A stretch of 58,070 bases of DNA from an uncultured Pelagibacteraceae bacterium (lineage in GTDB: Bacteria > Pseudomonadota > Alphaproteobacteria > Pelagibacterales > Pelagibacteraceae): the NCBI GenBank assembly GCA_902519465.1, contig CABYJW010000004.1, positions 1 to 58,070 on the forward strand. The letters are read 5' to 3'. Every line of letters starts with the position of its first letter. Positions within the stretch are counted from its first letter, which is position 1. The translations under genes and the position numbers were made by a program. The notes below the pieces were generated by a model that saw only the letters and a list, made by a program, of their open reading frames with translations, did no database searches and was not told the DNA's origin. Of this stretch, positions 28,949-37,752 are shown one piece after another.

Positions 28949-30069
28949 GAATAAAATTTACGGATTAACCTAACGACTTTATTTGCATCTTTCAATTTCA
29001 TGTAAGGATATAAAGGTAAACTCAAGCATTCTTTAGCCCAGTTCTCAGAATTTAATAATTTTACCTTTTTTATTTTATTTTTTAATGCTGGAGCTTTGTT
29101 TAAGCTGTATGGATAATGATACTGAACTGGAACTTTATTTTTTAATAGGAATTTTGCCAATTTATTTCTTTTTTTTATTCTTATTACATACAAATGTCTT
29201 GAAGATCCTGGTTTTGATAAGGTTAATTTTACCTCCTTTATAGTCGATAACTGTTTGTCGTAAAAAGATGAAACCATTCTTCTATAATCATTGTGTAAGT
29301 GAGTAAATTTAACTTTTTCAAGCAAAATAGTTGCTTGTAAAGTGTCTAGACGACTATTTAAGCCTTCATACTGATGAACATTTTTTTTAATTGTTCCTAA
29401 ATTTCTAAGAAAATAAATTTTATTAAATAAATTTCTATTATTGGTGGTTATAATACCTCCATCTCCATATGCGCCCAAATTTTTTGAAGGATAAAAACTA
29501 TAACAAGAAATATCGGCATAATTATGGTTCATCTCTTTTTTACAACATTTATTGGATATAGATTTTTTACAATCGAAACAGCTAAAAGCAAAATGGGCTT
29601 GCGCACTGTCTTCTATGATATATTTATTTGATCCTACAATTCTACGAAGTTTCTTTATATCAACTTTCTGGCCGTAAAGATTAACAGGTATAACTACTTT
29701 TGTATTCTTTGAAATTTTGTTTTTAACACTATTTAAAGATATTAAACCTGTATCATTATCAATATCAGCAAATACAATTTTGTTGTTATTCAAAGCTGCG
29801 CTTAATCCGGTTGATATATATGACATTCCGGGAATAATAACTTCATGATTTGGTTTTAAATTTAATGATTTAAGTGCAAGTATTAATGCGTCCGTTCCTG
29901 TAGCACATCCCACTGCATATTTAGATTTTGACAAATTTGAAAATTTTTTTTCAAATTTATTAACATTGTTTCCGAGAATAAAATCTTTTTTTTTGACAGT
30001 ATCTAGTATTGATTTATTAATTCTTTTTTGAATTTTTTTATTAAAAGGATTAACATCTGTAAATTTCAT
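28945..30069 (-). CDS. DegT/DnrJ/EryC1/StrS aminotransferase (WbpE-like) with Cys-rich insert
   Basis: PLP-dependent sugar aminotransferase that puts an amino group on a keto-sugar nucleotide. The PLP lysine is Lys196 in SFYPSKNLGAYGDGG; GCATGTDALILAL and IEDSAQAH are other family motifs. With the two genes upstream it forms a dehydrogenase - acyltransferase - aminotransferase trio like WbpB/WbpD/WbpE, which adds a 3-acylamino group to UDP-sugars. A lysine-rich insert at residues 163-178 holds four cysteines (164, 167, 175, 176), which I do not know from the family. It is the last gene of the leftward operon starting at the aldehyde dehydrogenase. The sugar substrate is unknown. Confidence 0.87.
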   Translation of the reverse strand: MKFTDVNPFNKKIQKRINKSILDTVKKKDFILGNNVNKFEKKFSNLSKSKYAVGCATGTDALILALKSLNLKPNHEVIIPGMSYISTGLSAALNNNKIVFADIDNDTGLISLNSVKNKISKNTKVVIPVNLYGQKVDIKKLRRIVGSNKYIIEDSAQAHFAFSCFDCKKSISNKCCKKEMNHNYADISCYSFYPSKNLGAYGDGGIITTNNRNLFNKIYFLRNLGTIKKNVHQYEGLNSRLDTLQATILLEKVKFTHLHNDYRRMVSSFYDKQLSTIKEVKLTLSKPGSSRHLYVIRIKKRNKLAKFLLKNKVPVQYHYPYSLNKAPALKNKIKKVKLLNSENWAKECLSLPLYPYMKLKDANKVVRLIRKFYS

Positions 30070-30072
30070 ATT

Positions 30073-31008
30073 TTAACTCAATTTCTTTAATATTTTAGTT
30101 ATATTCAGATTTAAGTCATTTTTGAATATTATATTTCTTTTTTCACTTAAAGACTTATAAATATAATTTACTAAAACAGAAAGAGGTTCGCTTAAATCTA
30201 AATCGGGCAACTCTAAATTATATTCATTACTACTTGGTAGCTTTTTTTTGAATATTCTAATTTTATAAATCGGTTCGTTTTCATCGCAATAAACAATTGC
30301 ATTTTTAAATTTGAATTTTATTAGCCTTATTTTTATTGGTGAAATCCAGGTATTTTTTAAAAAAACATTGATATTGTTTTTATATGACAAATTTATATAT
30401 GCCGTATCTGCTTGATTTTTACTTACTGTTTTGAATTTACGAGACTCATATTTATAAGGCATTCTCTTTAAGAGAAAGTCTAATATAGAAACATCATGTA
30501 CTGTTAAATCCCATACCACATTACAATCTTCTCTAATTGGAGCTTGTTCTCGATAGGATTCTATTTCAATTAAATTTCCAAATTTTTTATTATCAATTAA
30601 TTTTTTTATATACTTAACAGAACCAGAAAATAAAAAAGGATAATCTACAAATAAAAGAACTTTATTTTTTTTTGCAAGACTCTCAAGAATTTTAACTTCT
30701 TTAATTGAAAGAGAGAGTGGTTTTTCAACTAATACATTTATTTTTTTTTCAAGTGCATATTTTGCAATTTGAAAGTGAGTCTTAGTTGGTGTTGATATTA
30801 CAATTAATGAAATGTTTAATTTATTTAAAGACTGTTTATAATTTTTTCCAATATTAGCAAGTGGAAAATCTCTTTTTGCTTTGATTAAATTTTTTTTAGA
30901 CACATCAATTATTGAAGTTAAATTAAAAAAATTTGAATTTTGGAAATTTCTAGCTAATTTTGGTCCCCAGTAGCCGTATCCAATTATTGAAACCTTGAAT
31001 TTTCTCAT
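30073..31008 (-). CDS. Gfo/Idh/MocA family sugar-nucleotide dehydrogenase (WbpB/WlbA-like)
   Basis: NAD(P)-dependent oxidoreductase of 311 residues. The Rossmann start VSIIGYGYWGPKLARNF, VLVEKPLSLS with the conserved EKP lysine, and the C-terminal alpha/beta domain with VWDLTVHDVSILDFLL place it in the family. The GYWG form and the neighbours (hexapeptide acyltransferase and DegT aminotransferase) fit a role in oxidising the 3-OH of a UDP-hexuronate before transamination, as WbpB does; this is inference from context. Gaps to neighbours are three and two bases. Confidence 0.85.
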   Translation of the reverse strand: MRKFKVSIIGYGYWGPKLARNFQNSNFFNLTSIIDVSKKNLIKAKRDFPLANIGKNYKQSLNKLNISLIVISTPTKTHFQIAKYALEKKINVLVEKPLSLSIKEVKILESLAKKNKVLLFVDYPFLFSGSVKYIKKLIDNKKFGNLIEIESYREQAPIREDCNVVWDLTVHDVSILDFLLKRMPYKYESRKFKTVSKNQADTAYINLSYKNNINVFLKNTWISPIKIRLIKFKFKNAIVYCDENEPIYKIRIFKKKLPSSNEYNLELPDLDLSEPLSVLVNYIYKSLSEKRNIIFKNDLNLNITKILKKLS

Positions 31009-31010
31009 AT

Positions 31011-31463
31011 TTAAATTTTTCTTAAAAGTTTAGCAGGGGAACCTGCATAAATACCTTTTGTATTAATATTTTTGGTTACGGTTGATCCAGCTCCGATTAC
31101 GGTTCCTGATGTAATTGATACTGGTAACAAAGTTGAATTTGAACCAATAACAACATTGTTTCCTATTTTAGTTTTTTTAAAAAGTTTTGAATTTCTTGTT
31201 ATTTTGCCTTTTTTGAGATCGTCGTTAGTAAACATGACACCATGTCCAATAAAACAATTTTTTCCAATTGTAACTTTTGAACAAATAAAACTATGGCTTT
31301 GTATTCTCGTATTATCTCCTATTAAAGTATTATTTTGGATCTCAACAAAAGGCCCAACAAATACATTATTTCCAAATTTTGATCCGTATATATTTACTGG
31401 TTTAATGATTTTACATCCTCTTCCATGTTTAAGATTTGTAATTTTCGAATTTATTCTTTTCAT
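31011..31463 (-). CDS. Hexapeptide-repeat acyltransferase (WbpD-like)
   Basis: A 150-residue left-handed beta-helix enzyme. Hexapeptide turns run almost throughout (KFGNNVFVGPFVEIQNNTLI, KVTIGKNCFIGHG, KIGNNVVIGSNSTLL). GHGVMFTND is the signature region of WbpD-type sugar N-acetyltransferases, and GIYAGSPAKLLRKI is the usual C-terminal cap. It probably acylates the amine made by the neighbouring aminotransferase, using an acyl-CoA. The exact acyl group cannot be read from the sequence. Confidence 0.88.
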   Translation of the reverse strand: MKRINSKITNLKHGRGCKIIKPVNIYGSKFGNNVFVGPFVEIQNNTLIGDNTRIQSHSFICSKVTIGKNCFIGHGVMFTNDDLKKGKITRNSKLFKKTKIGNNVVIGSNSTLLPVSITSGTVIGAGSTVTKNINTKGIYAGSPAKLLRKI

Positions 31464-31467
31464 TTAA

Positions 31468-33603
31468 TCAGTCCATCCATTTTAAAAATTTCGGAATATC
31501 TCTATCAAATGATTTAGAAATAATATAATTAGCTACCTTTTGGCATTCAAAGAGATCAAAATATTTTCTTCTTCCATTTTTTGCAATCTTTATTCGTGAT
31601 GATTCATTGGATTTATAATAATTAATTTTATCTGCTAAATCCTTAAGACCTGAATAAAAAACTACTTCATTGTTGTTAAAAAAATTATTTAACTTAGTTT
31701 TTTTATCAATAAAAGTTAATAGACCATTTCCAATTAACGATGCAATTCTATTGCTGGTTAAATACTTGAGTGGTTTACCTCTAGTAAGATTAAGAGCCAT
31801 TTTAGAATTCACAATAACTTTATAAAAGTCTTCTGCCCATACAGGTTCACGATTCTTATAACCATATATATCAAAAATAATATTGGGACATTCTGTAATT
31901 AGGTCAGTTATAAAATTATGTCTTTCGTCAACTTTGTCTCTTTTTAACTTTCCTCTATTTACCCCGTGACTCATTGAAAAAAAAACATCACAAATTTGAT
32001 TTTTATTTTCGTATATTTTTAATTTCTCAATATTTTTATCTACTGGAATTGGTAAATAGTGAAAATTATCTTTTTTCTTTAAAAAATCTAATGTAGATGG
32101 ATGTGTAGTTATAAAATTTGATTTTATAAAGTTATCGTATTTAAGCAGTTTTTTCCTGTTTAATGAAAAGTCAGGACCTGTATCGGCCAAATGATCTTCA
32201 AACCACTGAGATATAACTGTATTTTTACTATAGTCTTTAATTCTTTCTAAAGTTTCATTCTCAATATCATAAGAATGTCCAAGTAAAATAAGGTCTGGTT
32301 TATAATTTTTTGCAGTTTCATATATCATGGTATTTAAGTAACTTTTGCCCTTAAAATCTCTTAAACTTTTATTAAATTTTCCAACATCTCTATCACTTAA
32401 ATTTATAACATCATGCCCATTTCTAATAAAACCATTTGCTAGTTTTTTTGCTATTGATATGTAATAAAGTCTGTTGAATTGTCTGTTACCAAAATTTGAT
32501 ATATTTAAAATTTTTAAGTTGGATAAATTTCTTTTTATAAAAACATTTTTTTCATTAATAACTTCACTGCGTAAATTATCTAAAGTTATTGTATTTTTTT
32601 TTATTTCGTGGAAGACGTTTTTAAGTGATTTTTTTTGAAGATCCTCTCTTAATTTTTTATTTGTTATTAAAAGTTTAATTTTTTTAAAAATTTCATTTTG
32701 ATTAATTCGATTTAAGTATATTCCATAAGGAATTGTTTCAGGCAAACCGCCCCTTCTTGATAAAATTGTTGCACAACCTCTCGAAGCAGCCTCTAATGAT
32801 GTTCTGCCAAAAGGCTCTTCCCAATGTGATGGTACAACAGAAATACTGGATTTTTTGTATATATTCATTGTTTCATCATGAGTAATCCAACCGAAATGAA
32901 ATAGTCTATTGTGTTTAAAATTATATTTTTCTCTAGGCTCGTCACCTATCACAATGCTTTTCCAATCTTTGTATTTTTTAAGTATTCTAATTATAGCTTT
33001 TCCAAAAGTGTCATAGCCTTTGGAATGATTTAATTTGCCAACAAAAGTTATTAATTTTTCTTTTTTTGGAAGTTTGCTGATCTTATTAATTGAAGGATAA
33101 ACAACCTGGCAAATTTCATGGTTTTTAATGTCTAAACCTTCAAAAAATTTTTCTTTTACCCAGTTACTTACAAAAATAATTTTGCTACAGACTTTAATTA
33201 GTTTTTTTCGATCTTTTGGTGTGACAGCGCCTCGCAAAGATTGTGGATTATTGTGAATTACTAGAATGTATTTATTTTTCGGAAGATATTTTTCAATATG
33301 AAGAATGTATGAAGGTCTATTATGTATTTCTATTAGTGAAAAATTTTTTTTTTTTAAAACATCAATAAATTTATTTACATATTGAAGATTATTGCTTTGA
33401 ATCCCAAATTTGGAAAACTTTAAATTTATATATTTGAAATTATTAAAGATTTTATTTGTATTATTTGTAAAGCCAAAAACAGTAGTATTTTTTTTAAACC
33501 TACTATTTTTTGAGAAATCTTTCACCCATATAGATGCAGAACCTGCGTTATCTTTAATAAATTGATCCTTATAGGGAAGAAGAATAGCAATTTTGCCTTT
33601 CAT
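31468..33603 (-). CDS. Two-domain glycosyltransferase (GT4-like plus CgeB/Glyco_trans_1_2-like)
   Basis: A 711-residue cytosolic protein with two glycosyltransferase-like halves. Residues about 1-345 are a GT4-type GT-B enzyme: LITFVGKLNHSKGYDTF, then the E-x7-E motif as WEEPFGRTSLEAASRG (Glu263, Glu271). Residues about 365-711 start anew with LKILNISNFGNRQFNRLYYI and end with a CgeB-type nucleotide-binding region (NRIASLIGNGLLTFIDKK, VVFYSGLKDLADKINYY). Such fusions usually add two sugars in sequence. It has no membrane helix or signal. Likely assembles a surface glycan from the amino sugar made by the three genes downstream. Acceptor and donors are unknown. Confidence 0.88.
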   Translation of the reverse strand: MKGKIAILLPYKDQFIKDNAGSASIWVKDFSKNSRFKKNTTVFGFTNNTNKIFNNFKYINLKFSKFGIQSNNLQYVNKFIDVLKKKNFSLIEIHNRPSYILHIEKYLPKNKYILVIHNNPQSLRGAVTPKDRKKLIKVCSKIIFVSNWVKEKFFEGLDIKNHEICQVVYPSINKISKLPKKEKLITFVGKLNHSKGYDTFGKAIIRILKKYKDWKSIVIGDEPREKYNFKHNRLFHFGWITHDETMNIYKKSSISVVPSHWEEPFGRTSLEAASRGCATILSRRGGLPETIPYGIYLNRINQNEIFKKIKLLITNKKLREDLQKKSLKNVFHEIKKNTITLDNLRSEVINEKNVFIKRNLSNLKILNISNFGNRQFNRLYYISIAKKLANGFIRNGHDVINLSDRDVGKFNKSLRDFKGKSYLNTMIYETAKNYKPDLILLGHSYDIENETLERIKDYSKNTVISQWFEDHLADTGPDFSLNRKKLLKYDNFIKSNFITTHPSTLDFLKKKDNFHYLPIPVDKNIEKLKIYENKNQICDVFFSMSHGVNRGKLKRDKVDERHNFITDLITECPNIIFDIYGYKNREPVWAEDFYKVIVNSKMALNLTRGKPLKYLTSNRIASLIGNGLLTFIDKKTKLNNFFNNNEVVFYSGLKDLADKINYYKSNESSRIKIAKNGRRKYFDLFECQKVANYIISKSFDRDIPKFLKWMD

Positions 33604-33608
33604 CTTAG

Positions 33609-34397
33609 TTAATATCCTTTTGTTTCTTTGGATTTAATGTCTTTAAATTTACCAACTACTTCTTTTGCACCTGCCGACATAAATCTTTGATCTGAACCAA
33701 CGGTTACAAGTTGAAAACCTTTTTTTATCATTTTGTCAGCATAGTCAGCTTTCATGTTGTGTATTCCTGCAATTATATTATTTTTTTTTGCGTGGTCTAA
33801 GATTTTCATTATTGTGTCATAAACTTTATCACCCTCAGGTTTATCAAAACTAGGTTCTTCTCCTATGGCTAAGCTAAGATCTGCTGGTCCAATATAAATA
33901 CCATTTAGCCCAGGTGTTGACATTATAGGGTCTAAATTATCTAGCGCTTCTTTGGTTTCAATCATTGCAAATTTTAAAATTTCATCATTTGCGTGCTTTC
34001 CATAATCAAGTCCACCATATAAAAGACTTCTGATCGGTCCAAAACTTCTATACCCTTTAGGAGGGTACATGCATGCTTTTACAAACTTTTCAGCCTCTTT
34101 TCTATTACTTACCATTGGACATATAACTCCATATGATCCGGCATCAAGAATTTTCATTATTTGGCCAGGCTCATTCCAATTTACTCTAGCCATTGGTACA
34201 ACATCGGTAGTAGAAATTGCTTGTAGCATTTGTAATGCATTTGGGTAATCAACTACACCATGTTGCATATCAATCGTTAGAGAGTCCCAATTTTGATGAG
34301 CCATTACTTCCGCTGAAAAAGAATTAGGTATTTGTAACCACCCATTTATTACAGCTTTTCCTTCAGAAAAGATTTTTTTTAATTTATTTTTTCGCAT
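33609..34397 (-). CDS. HpcH/HpaI family aldolase
   Basis: A 262-residue class II (metal-dependent) aldolase that makes or splits 2-keto-3-deoxy acids to pyruvate and an aldehyde. Visible: SLTIDMQHGVVDY, the metal-ligand Glu in FAMIETKEALDNLD, and GIYIGPADLSLAIG with its Asp. Related enzymes include GarL, HpcH and RhmA; the substrate is not decidable here. It lies three bases after the aldehyde dehydrogenase and five before the glycosyltransferase. It could cleave a keto-deoxy sugar acid whose aldehyde the dehydrogenase then oxidises, or serve the divergent inositol genes; both are inference. Confidence 0.9.
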   Translation of the reverse strand: MRKNKLKKIFSEGKAVINGWLQIPNSFSAEVMAHQNWDSLTIDMQHGVVDYPNALQMLQAISTTDVVPMARVNWNEPGQIMKILDAGSYGVICPMVSNRKEAEKFVKACMYPPKGYRSFGPIRSLLYGGLDYGKHANDEILKFAMIETKEALDNLDPIMSTPGLNGIYIGPADLSLAIGEEPSFDKPEGDKVYDTIMKILDHAKKNNIIAGIHNMKADYADKMIKKGFQLVTVGSDQRFMSAGAKEVVGKFKDIKSKETKGY

Positions 34398-34400
34398 TAA

Positions 34401-35843
34401 TTAACCAGAAAGGCCAAGATGAGTATACTTAATATTCAAATAATCCTTTATACCAACTGAACCACCTTCTCGACCATAGCCAGTTTGTTTTATACCGCCG
34501 AAAGGTGTCTCTGCCGTGGCAACTACAGGGGTGTTTACAGCCACAACACCTGTTTCTAGTTGCTCAGAAGCTTTAAATGCTTTTTCCATGGAATTTGTAC
34601 AAACATATCCTGCTAAACCGCAATCATGTTTGTTTGCTCTTTTTATTACTTCGTCAAAATTTTTAAAAGTTGTTATAGCAGTTATTGGTCCGAAAGGTTC
34701 TTCCGTCATTACAGTAAAATCATCTTGAACATTATCAATTATAGTAGGCTCATAAAAATAACCTTTGTTAAATCCTGCTGGCCGTTTACCACCGTAAAGA
34801 ACTTTTCCACCTTCTTTTTTTGTTTTTTCTACTAATTTTTCAATTTCTTCTAATCTTTTTTTTGTTGTAATTGGTCCAAGATTAACTCCCTCTTTCATTC
34901 CATCACCAAGTTTAAGTTTTTTAGTTTTTTCTACAAATGTTTTTGCAAATTCATTTTTTTTGCTTTCGTGAATATAAAATCGACTTGGCGAAATACACAC
35001 TTGGCCATTATTTCTATATTTTGATGTAATTGCCATATCAGTAACTTTGTCAATATTAGAGTCTTCAAAAACAATAAAAGGTGCATGACCACTTAGCTCC
35101 ATTGTAACTCTTTGAACTTTGTCAGCTGCTTTTTTTAAAATTAGTTTTCCTACTCTTGTCGAACCAGTTATTGAAACTTTTTTAACAATATTCGAGGAGA
35201 TGAGTTCATTTGATACTTCTTCTGGATCTCCTGATAAAAGATTAACAACACCTGGAGGTATACCTGCATCATTCATAATATTCATTAACTCCATAACAGC
35301 GCCAGGAGTTATTACATCTGGTTTTACAATTACAGCACATCCTGCAGCTAATGCTGTTGAGATTTTTCTTGAAGCCAATATGATTGGAAAGTTCCAGGGT
35401 ATAAGTGCTGCCACAACTCCAACAGGCTGATAAATAACTTGAACTCTAGTATCCTCAAATCTGCTTTCAACTGTTTGACCAAATATTCTTTTAGTTTCTT
35501 CTGCGTTCCATTCAAAAATATCAGCGCCACCGCCTACTTCACCTTCGCCTTCAACTAATGGTTTGCCAACTTCTAATGCTAACCATTTTGCTAATTCTTT
35601 TTTTCTTTCACGCATTAAATCGGCTATTTTTCTAATTTTGTACGATCTTTTCCAGGCAGGAGTTTTCTTCCAAATTTGGAAACCCTTTTCGGCTGATTTA
35701 AGCGCTTTTAAAACATCTGCTTTTGTTGCTTTTGATGCCTTGCCAATAAGTTCTTCGGTTGCTGGATTTATAACATCGTAAGTTTCTTTTTTTTCAGAAG
35801 ATTGCCATTTTCCGTCTATGAATTGACCAAATTTTGAATACAT
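34401..35843 (-). CDS. NAD(P)-dependent aldehyde dehydrogenase (SSADH-like)
   Basis: A 480-residue aldehyde dehydrogenase. The catalytic Cys is in NNGQVCISPSRFYIHE and the general-base Glu in VTMELSGHAPFIVFED; the cofactor loop is SITGSTRVGKLI. Overall it resembles the succinate-semialdehyde / 2,5-dioxovalerate / glycolaldehyde dehydrogenase branch. It is not the CoA-acylating MmsA/IolA type expected in an inositol pathway, as far as I can tell by eye. It heads the leftward sugar operon and is divergent from iolD across 59 bases that contain an inverted repeat. Confidence 0.9.
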   Translation of the reverse strand: MYSKFGQFIDGKWQSSEKKETYDVINPATEELIGKASKATKADVLKALKSAEKGFQIWKKTPAWKRSYKIRKIADLMRERKKELAKWLALEVGKPLVEGEGEVGGGADIFEWNAEETKRIFGQTVESRFEDTRVQVIYQPVGVVAALIPWNFPIILASRKISTALAAGCAVIVKPDVITPGAVMELMNIMNDAGIPPGVVNLLSGDPEEVSNELISSNIVKKVSITGSTRVGKLILKKAADKVQRVTMELSGHAPFIVFEDSNIDKVTDMAITSKYRNNGQVCISPSRFYIHESKKNEFAKTFVEKTKKLKLGDGMKEGVNLGPITTKKRLEEIEKLVEKTKKEGGKVLYGGKRPAGFNKGYFYEPTIIDNVQDDFTVMTEEPFGPITAITTFKNFDEVIKRANKHDCGLAGYVCTNSMEKAFKASEQLETGVVAVNTPVVATAETPFGGIKQTGYGREGGSVGIKDYLNIKYTHLGLSG

Positions 35844-35855
35844 TATTTAAATTTT

Positions 35856-35875
35856 TATTGCTTAAAAGTGCAATA
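35856..35875. promoter_or_regulatory. Inverted repeat in the ALDH/iolD divergent promoter region
   Basis: TATTGC-N8-GCAATA, a dyad with six-base arms centred in the 59-base gap between the two divergent starts. Its central place and size suit a dimeric regulator controlling both directions. No regulator gene lies next to it, so the assignment is tentative. Confidence 0.4.
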
Positions 35876-35902
35876 TTTCCTAGGGTTCAGTTTAATTAAT
35901 TT

Positions 35903-37747
35903 ATGAAAAAAATTCAACTAACTTGTGCCCACGCTATTGTAAAATATCTGATATCGCAAAAAATATTAGTTGATGGCAAGAAATTACCTCTGTTTGCAGG
36001 TGCTTTTGGAATTTTTGGCCATGGAAATGTAGCTTGTCTAGGACAGGCTTTAGAGGAAAATCAAAAAGATCTTCCTACTTGGAGAGGTCATCACGAACAA
36101 AATATGGCTTTAACGGGAATAGCTTATGCAAGAGCAAAGAGAAGAAAACAAATTTTTGTAGCCACAAGTTCTGTTGGTCCTGGTTCAACTAATCTATTAA
36201 CAGCTGCTGCAGTAGCTATGAGCAATAGATTGCCAATACTTTTTTTACCTGGAGATACATATGCTAATAGGATGCCAGATCCAGTATTGCAACAAGTTGA
36301 ACATTTCAACAATCCTAATATTACACAAAATGATGCTTTTAAATATGTAACTAGATATTTTGATAGAATAACTAGACCTGAACAAATTTTACAAACCTTA
36401 CCGCAAGCTATTCAAACTATGATTGATCCTGCAGATTGCGGACCTGCGTGCATTTCTTTATCTCAAGATGTACAAGGTGAGGTTTTTGATTATCCAGAGG
36501 AGTTTTTTAAAGAAAAAGTTCATACAATAAGAAGACCAAGGCCAGATGATTATCAAATTAAGCAAGCTGTTGAGATAATTAAAAAATCTAAAAATCCAAT
36601 TATTATTTCGGGTGGAGGCGTCTTTTATTCTGATGCAATGAAAGAGTTAAGTGAATTTGCAAAAAAACATAATATTCCAACTGCGCAGACTGTAATGGGC
36701 TATTCAACTATGAAAAAAGATGACCCATACTTTTTAGGAGCTATTGGTGGGTTTGGAGGTAAGGCGACAAATAATTTTATGAAAAAAACGGATTTAGCAA
36801 TAGCTGTTGGAACCAAATTAGCTGACTTTACAACTGGATCTTGGTCGAATTTTGAAAATCCAAATTTTAAATTAGTATCAATAAATGTTTCTAGATTTGA
36901 TGCAAATAAACACATGGCAGAATCAGTTGTTGGTGATGCGAAAGTTTCACTTCTGGATATTTCAAATGCTTTAGGTAATTGGAAGGCGCCAGATGACTGG
37001 TATAAAAAATCTAGAGAAGCTTTAAATTCTTGGAATAATTATTTAGATAAGGAAAGTGGTCCTACAAATCAAAAATTGCCATCTTATGCTCATGTAGCTG
37101 GAGCAATTTATAGAAAATCAGATCCATCTGACATTGCCGTGACAGCAGCAGGTGGTTTAGTTGGCGAAGTTCTTCAAGTATGGCGACCAAGAGAACTAAA
37201 CACTCATGAAACTGAATGGGGCTTTAGCTGTATGAGTTATGAAATTTCAGGAGCGTTAGGTATTAAAATGGCAAACCCCAAAAAAGAAGTAATTGCATTT
37301 GTAGGTGATGGTTCTTATCTTTTATATAATTCTGATATTTATAGTTCTGTGATTACAAATCATAAATTAATTATAGTTGTTTGTGACAATGGAGGTCATG
37401 CTGTTATTAACCGTTTGCAGCTGTATAAAGGTGGTAAAGAATTTAATTGTTTATTTGAAAGCTCCAAAGTTGATAATTTGAAAAATATTGATTTTGCTAA
37501 ACATGCTGAAAGCTTAGGAGCAACTGGTGAAAATGTAAGTTCTGTAAGTGATCTTGAGGCTGCTTTTATAAGGGCAAAAAAATCTAAATCAACTTACGTA
37601 ATTTCTATTAAAACTGACGGTTACCAATGGTTAGAAGGATCAGCTTATTGGGAAAGTCCTACATTGCAAAAAACCTCAACAAAAGAAAATCAAAAAGCCC
37701 TAAAAGAACATCTTGAAGGTAAGTCTAAACAAAGACAAGGTGTTTAA
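35903..37747 (+). CDS. iolD: 3D-(3,5/4)-trihydroxycyclohexane-1,2-dione hydrolase
   Basis: IolD opens the ring in myo-inositol breakdown, turning trihydroxycyclohexanedione into 5-deoxyglucuronate. It is a thiamine-diphosphate enzyme: the activating Glu is in WRGHHEQNMALTGIAYARA and the ThDP/Mg motif is GDGSYLLYNSDIYSS ending in VVCDNGG. SSVGPGSTNLLTAAA, FLPGDTYANRMPDPVLQQ and the C-terminal YKGGKEFNCLF are IolD hallmarks. The 614 residues are normal length. It is followed after five bases by a Gfo/Idh/MocA dehydrogenase; iolE and an iolG-like gene lie 12-14 kb to the right in the window. Confidence 0.96.
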   Translation: MKKIQLTCAHAIVKYLISQKILVDGKKLPLFAGAFGIFGHGNVACLGQALEENQKDLPTWRGHHEQNMALTGIAYARAKRRKQIFVATSSVGPGSTNLLTAAAVAMSNRLPILFLPGDTYANRMPDPVLQQVEHFNNPNITQNDAFKYVTRYFDRITRPEQILQTLPQAIQTMIDPADCGPACISLSQDVQGEVFDYPEEFFKEKVHTIRRPRPDDYQIKQAVEIIKKSKNPIIISGGGVFYSDAMKELSEFAKKHNIPTAQTVMGYSTMKKDDPYFLGAIGGFGGKATNNFMKKTDLAIAVGTKLADFTTGSWSNFENPNFKLVSINVSRFDANKHMAESVVGDAKVSLLDISNALGNWKAPDDWYKKSREALNSWNNYLDKESGPTNQKLPSYAHVAGAIYRKSDPSDIAVTAAGGLVGEVLQVWRPRELNTHETEWGFSCMSYEISGALGIKMANPKKEVIAFVGDGSYLLYNSDIYSSVITNHKLIIVVCDNGGHAVINRLQLYKGGKEFNCLFESSKVDNLKNIDFAKHAESLGATGENVSSVSDLEAAFIRAKKSKSTYVISIKTDGYQWLEGSAYWESPTLQKTSTKENQKALKEHLEGKSKQRQGV

Positions 37748-37752
37748 CCTAA

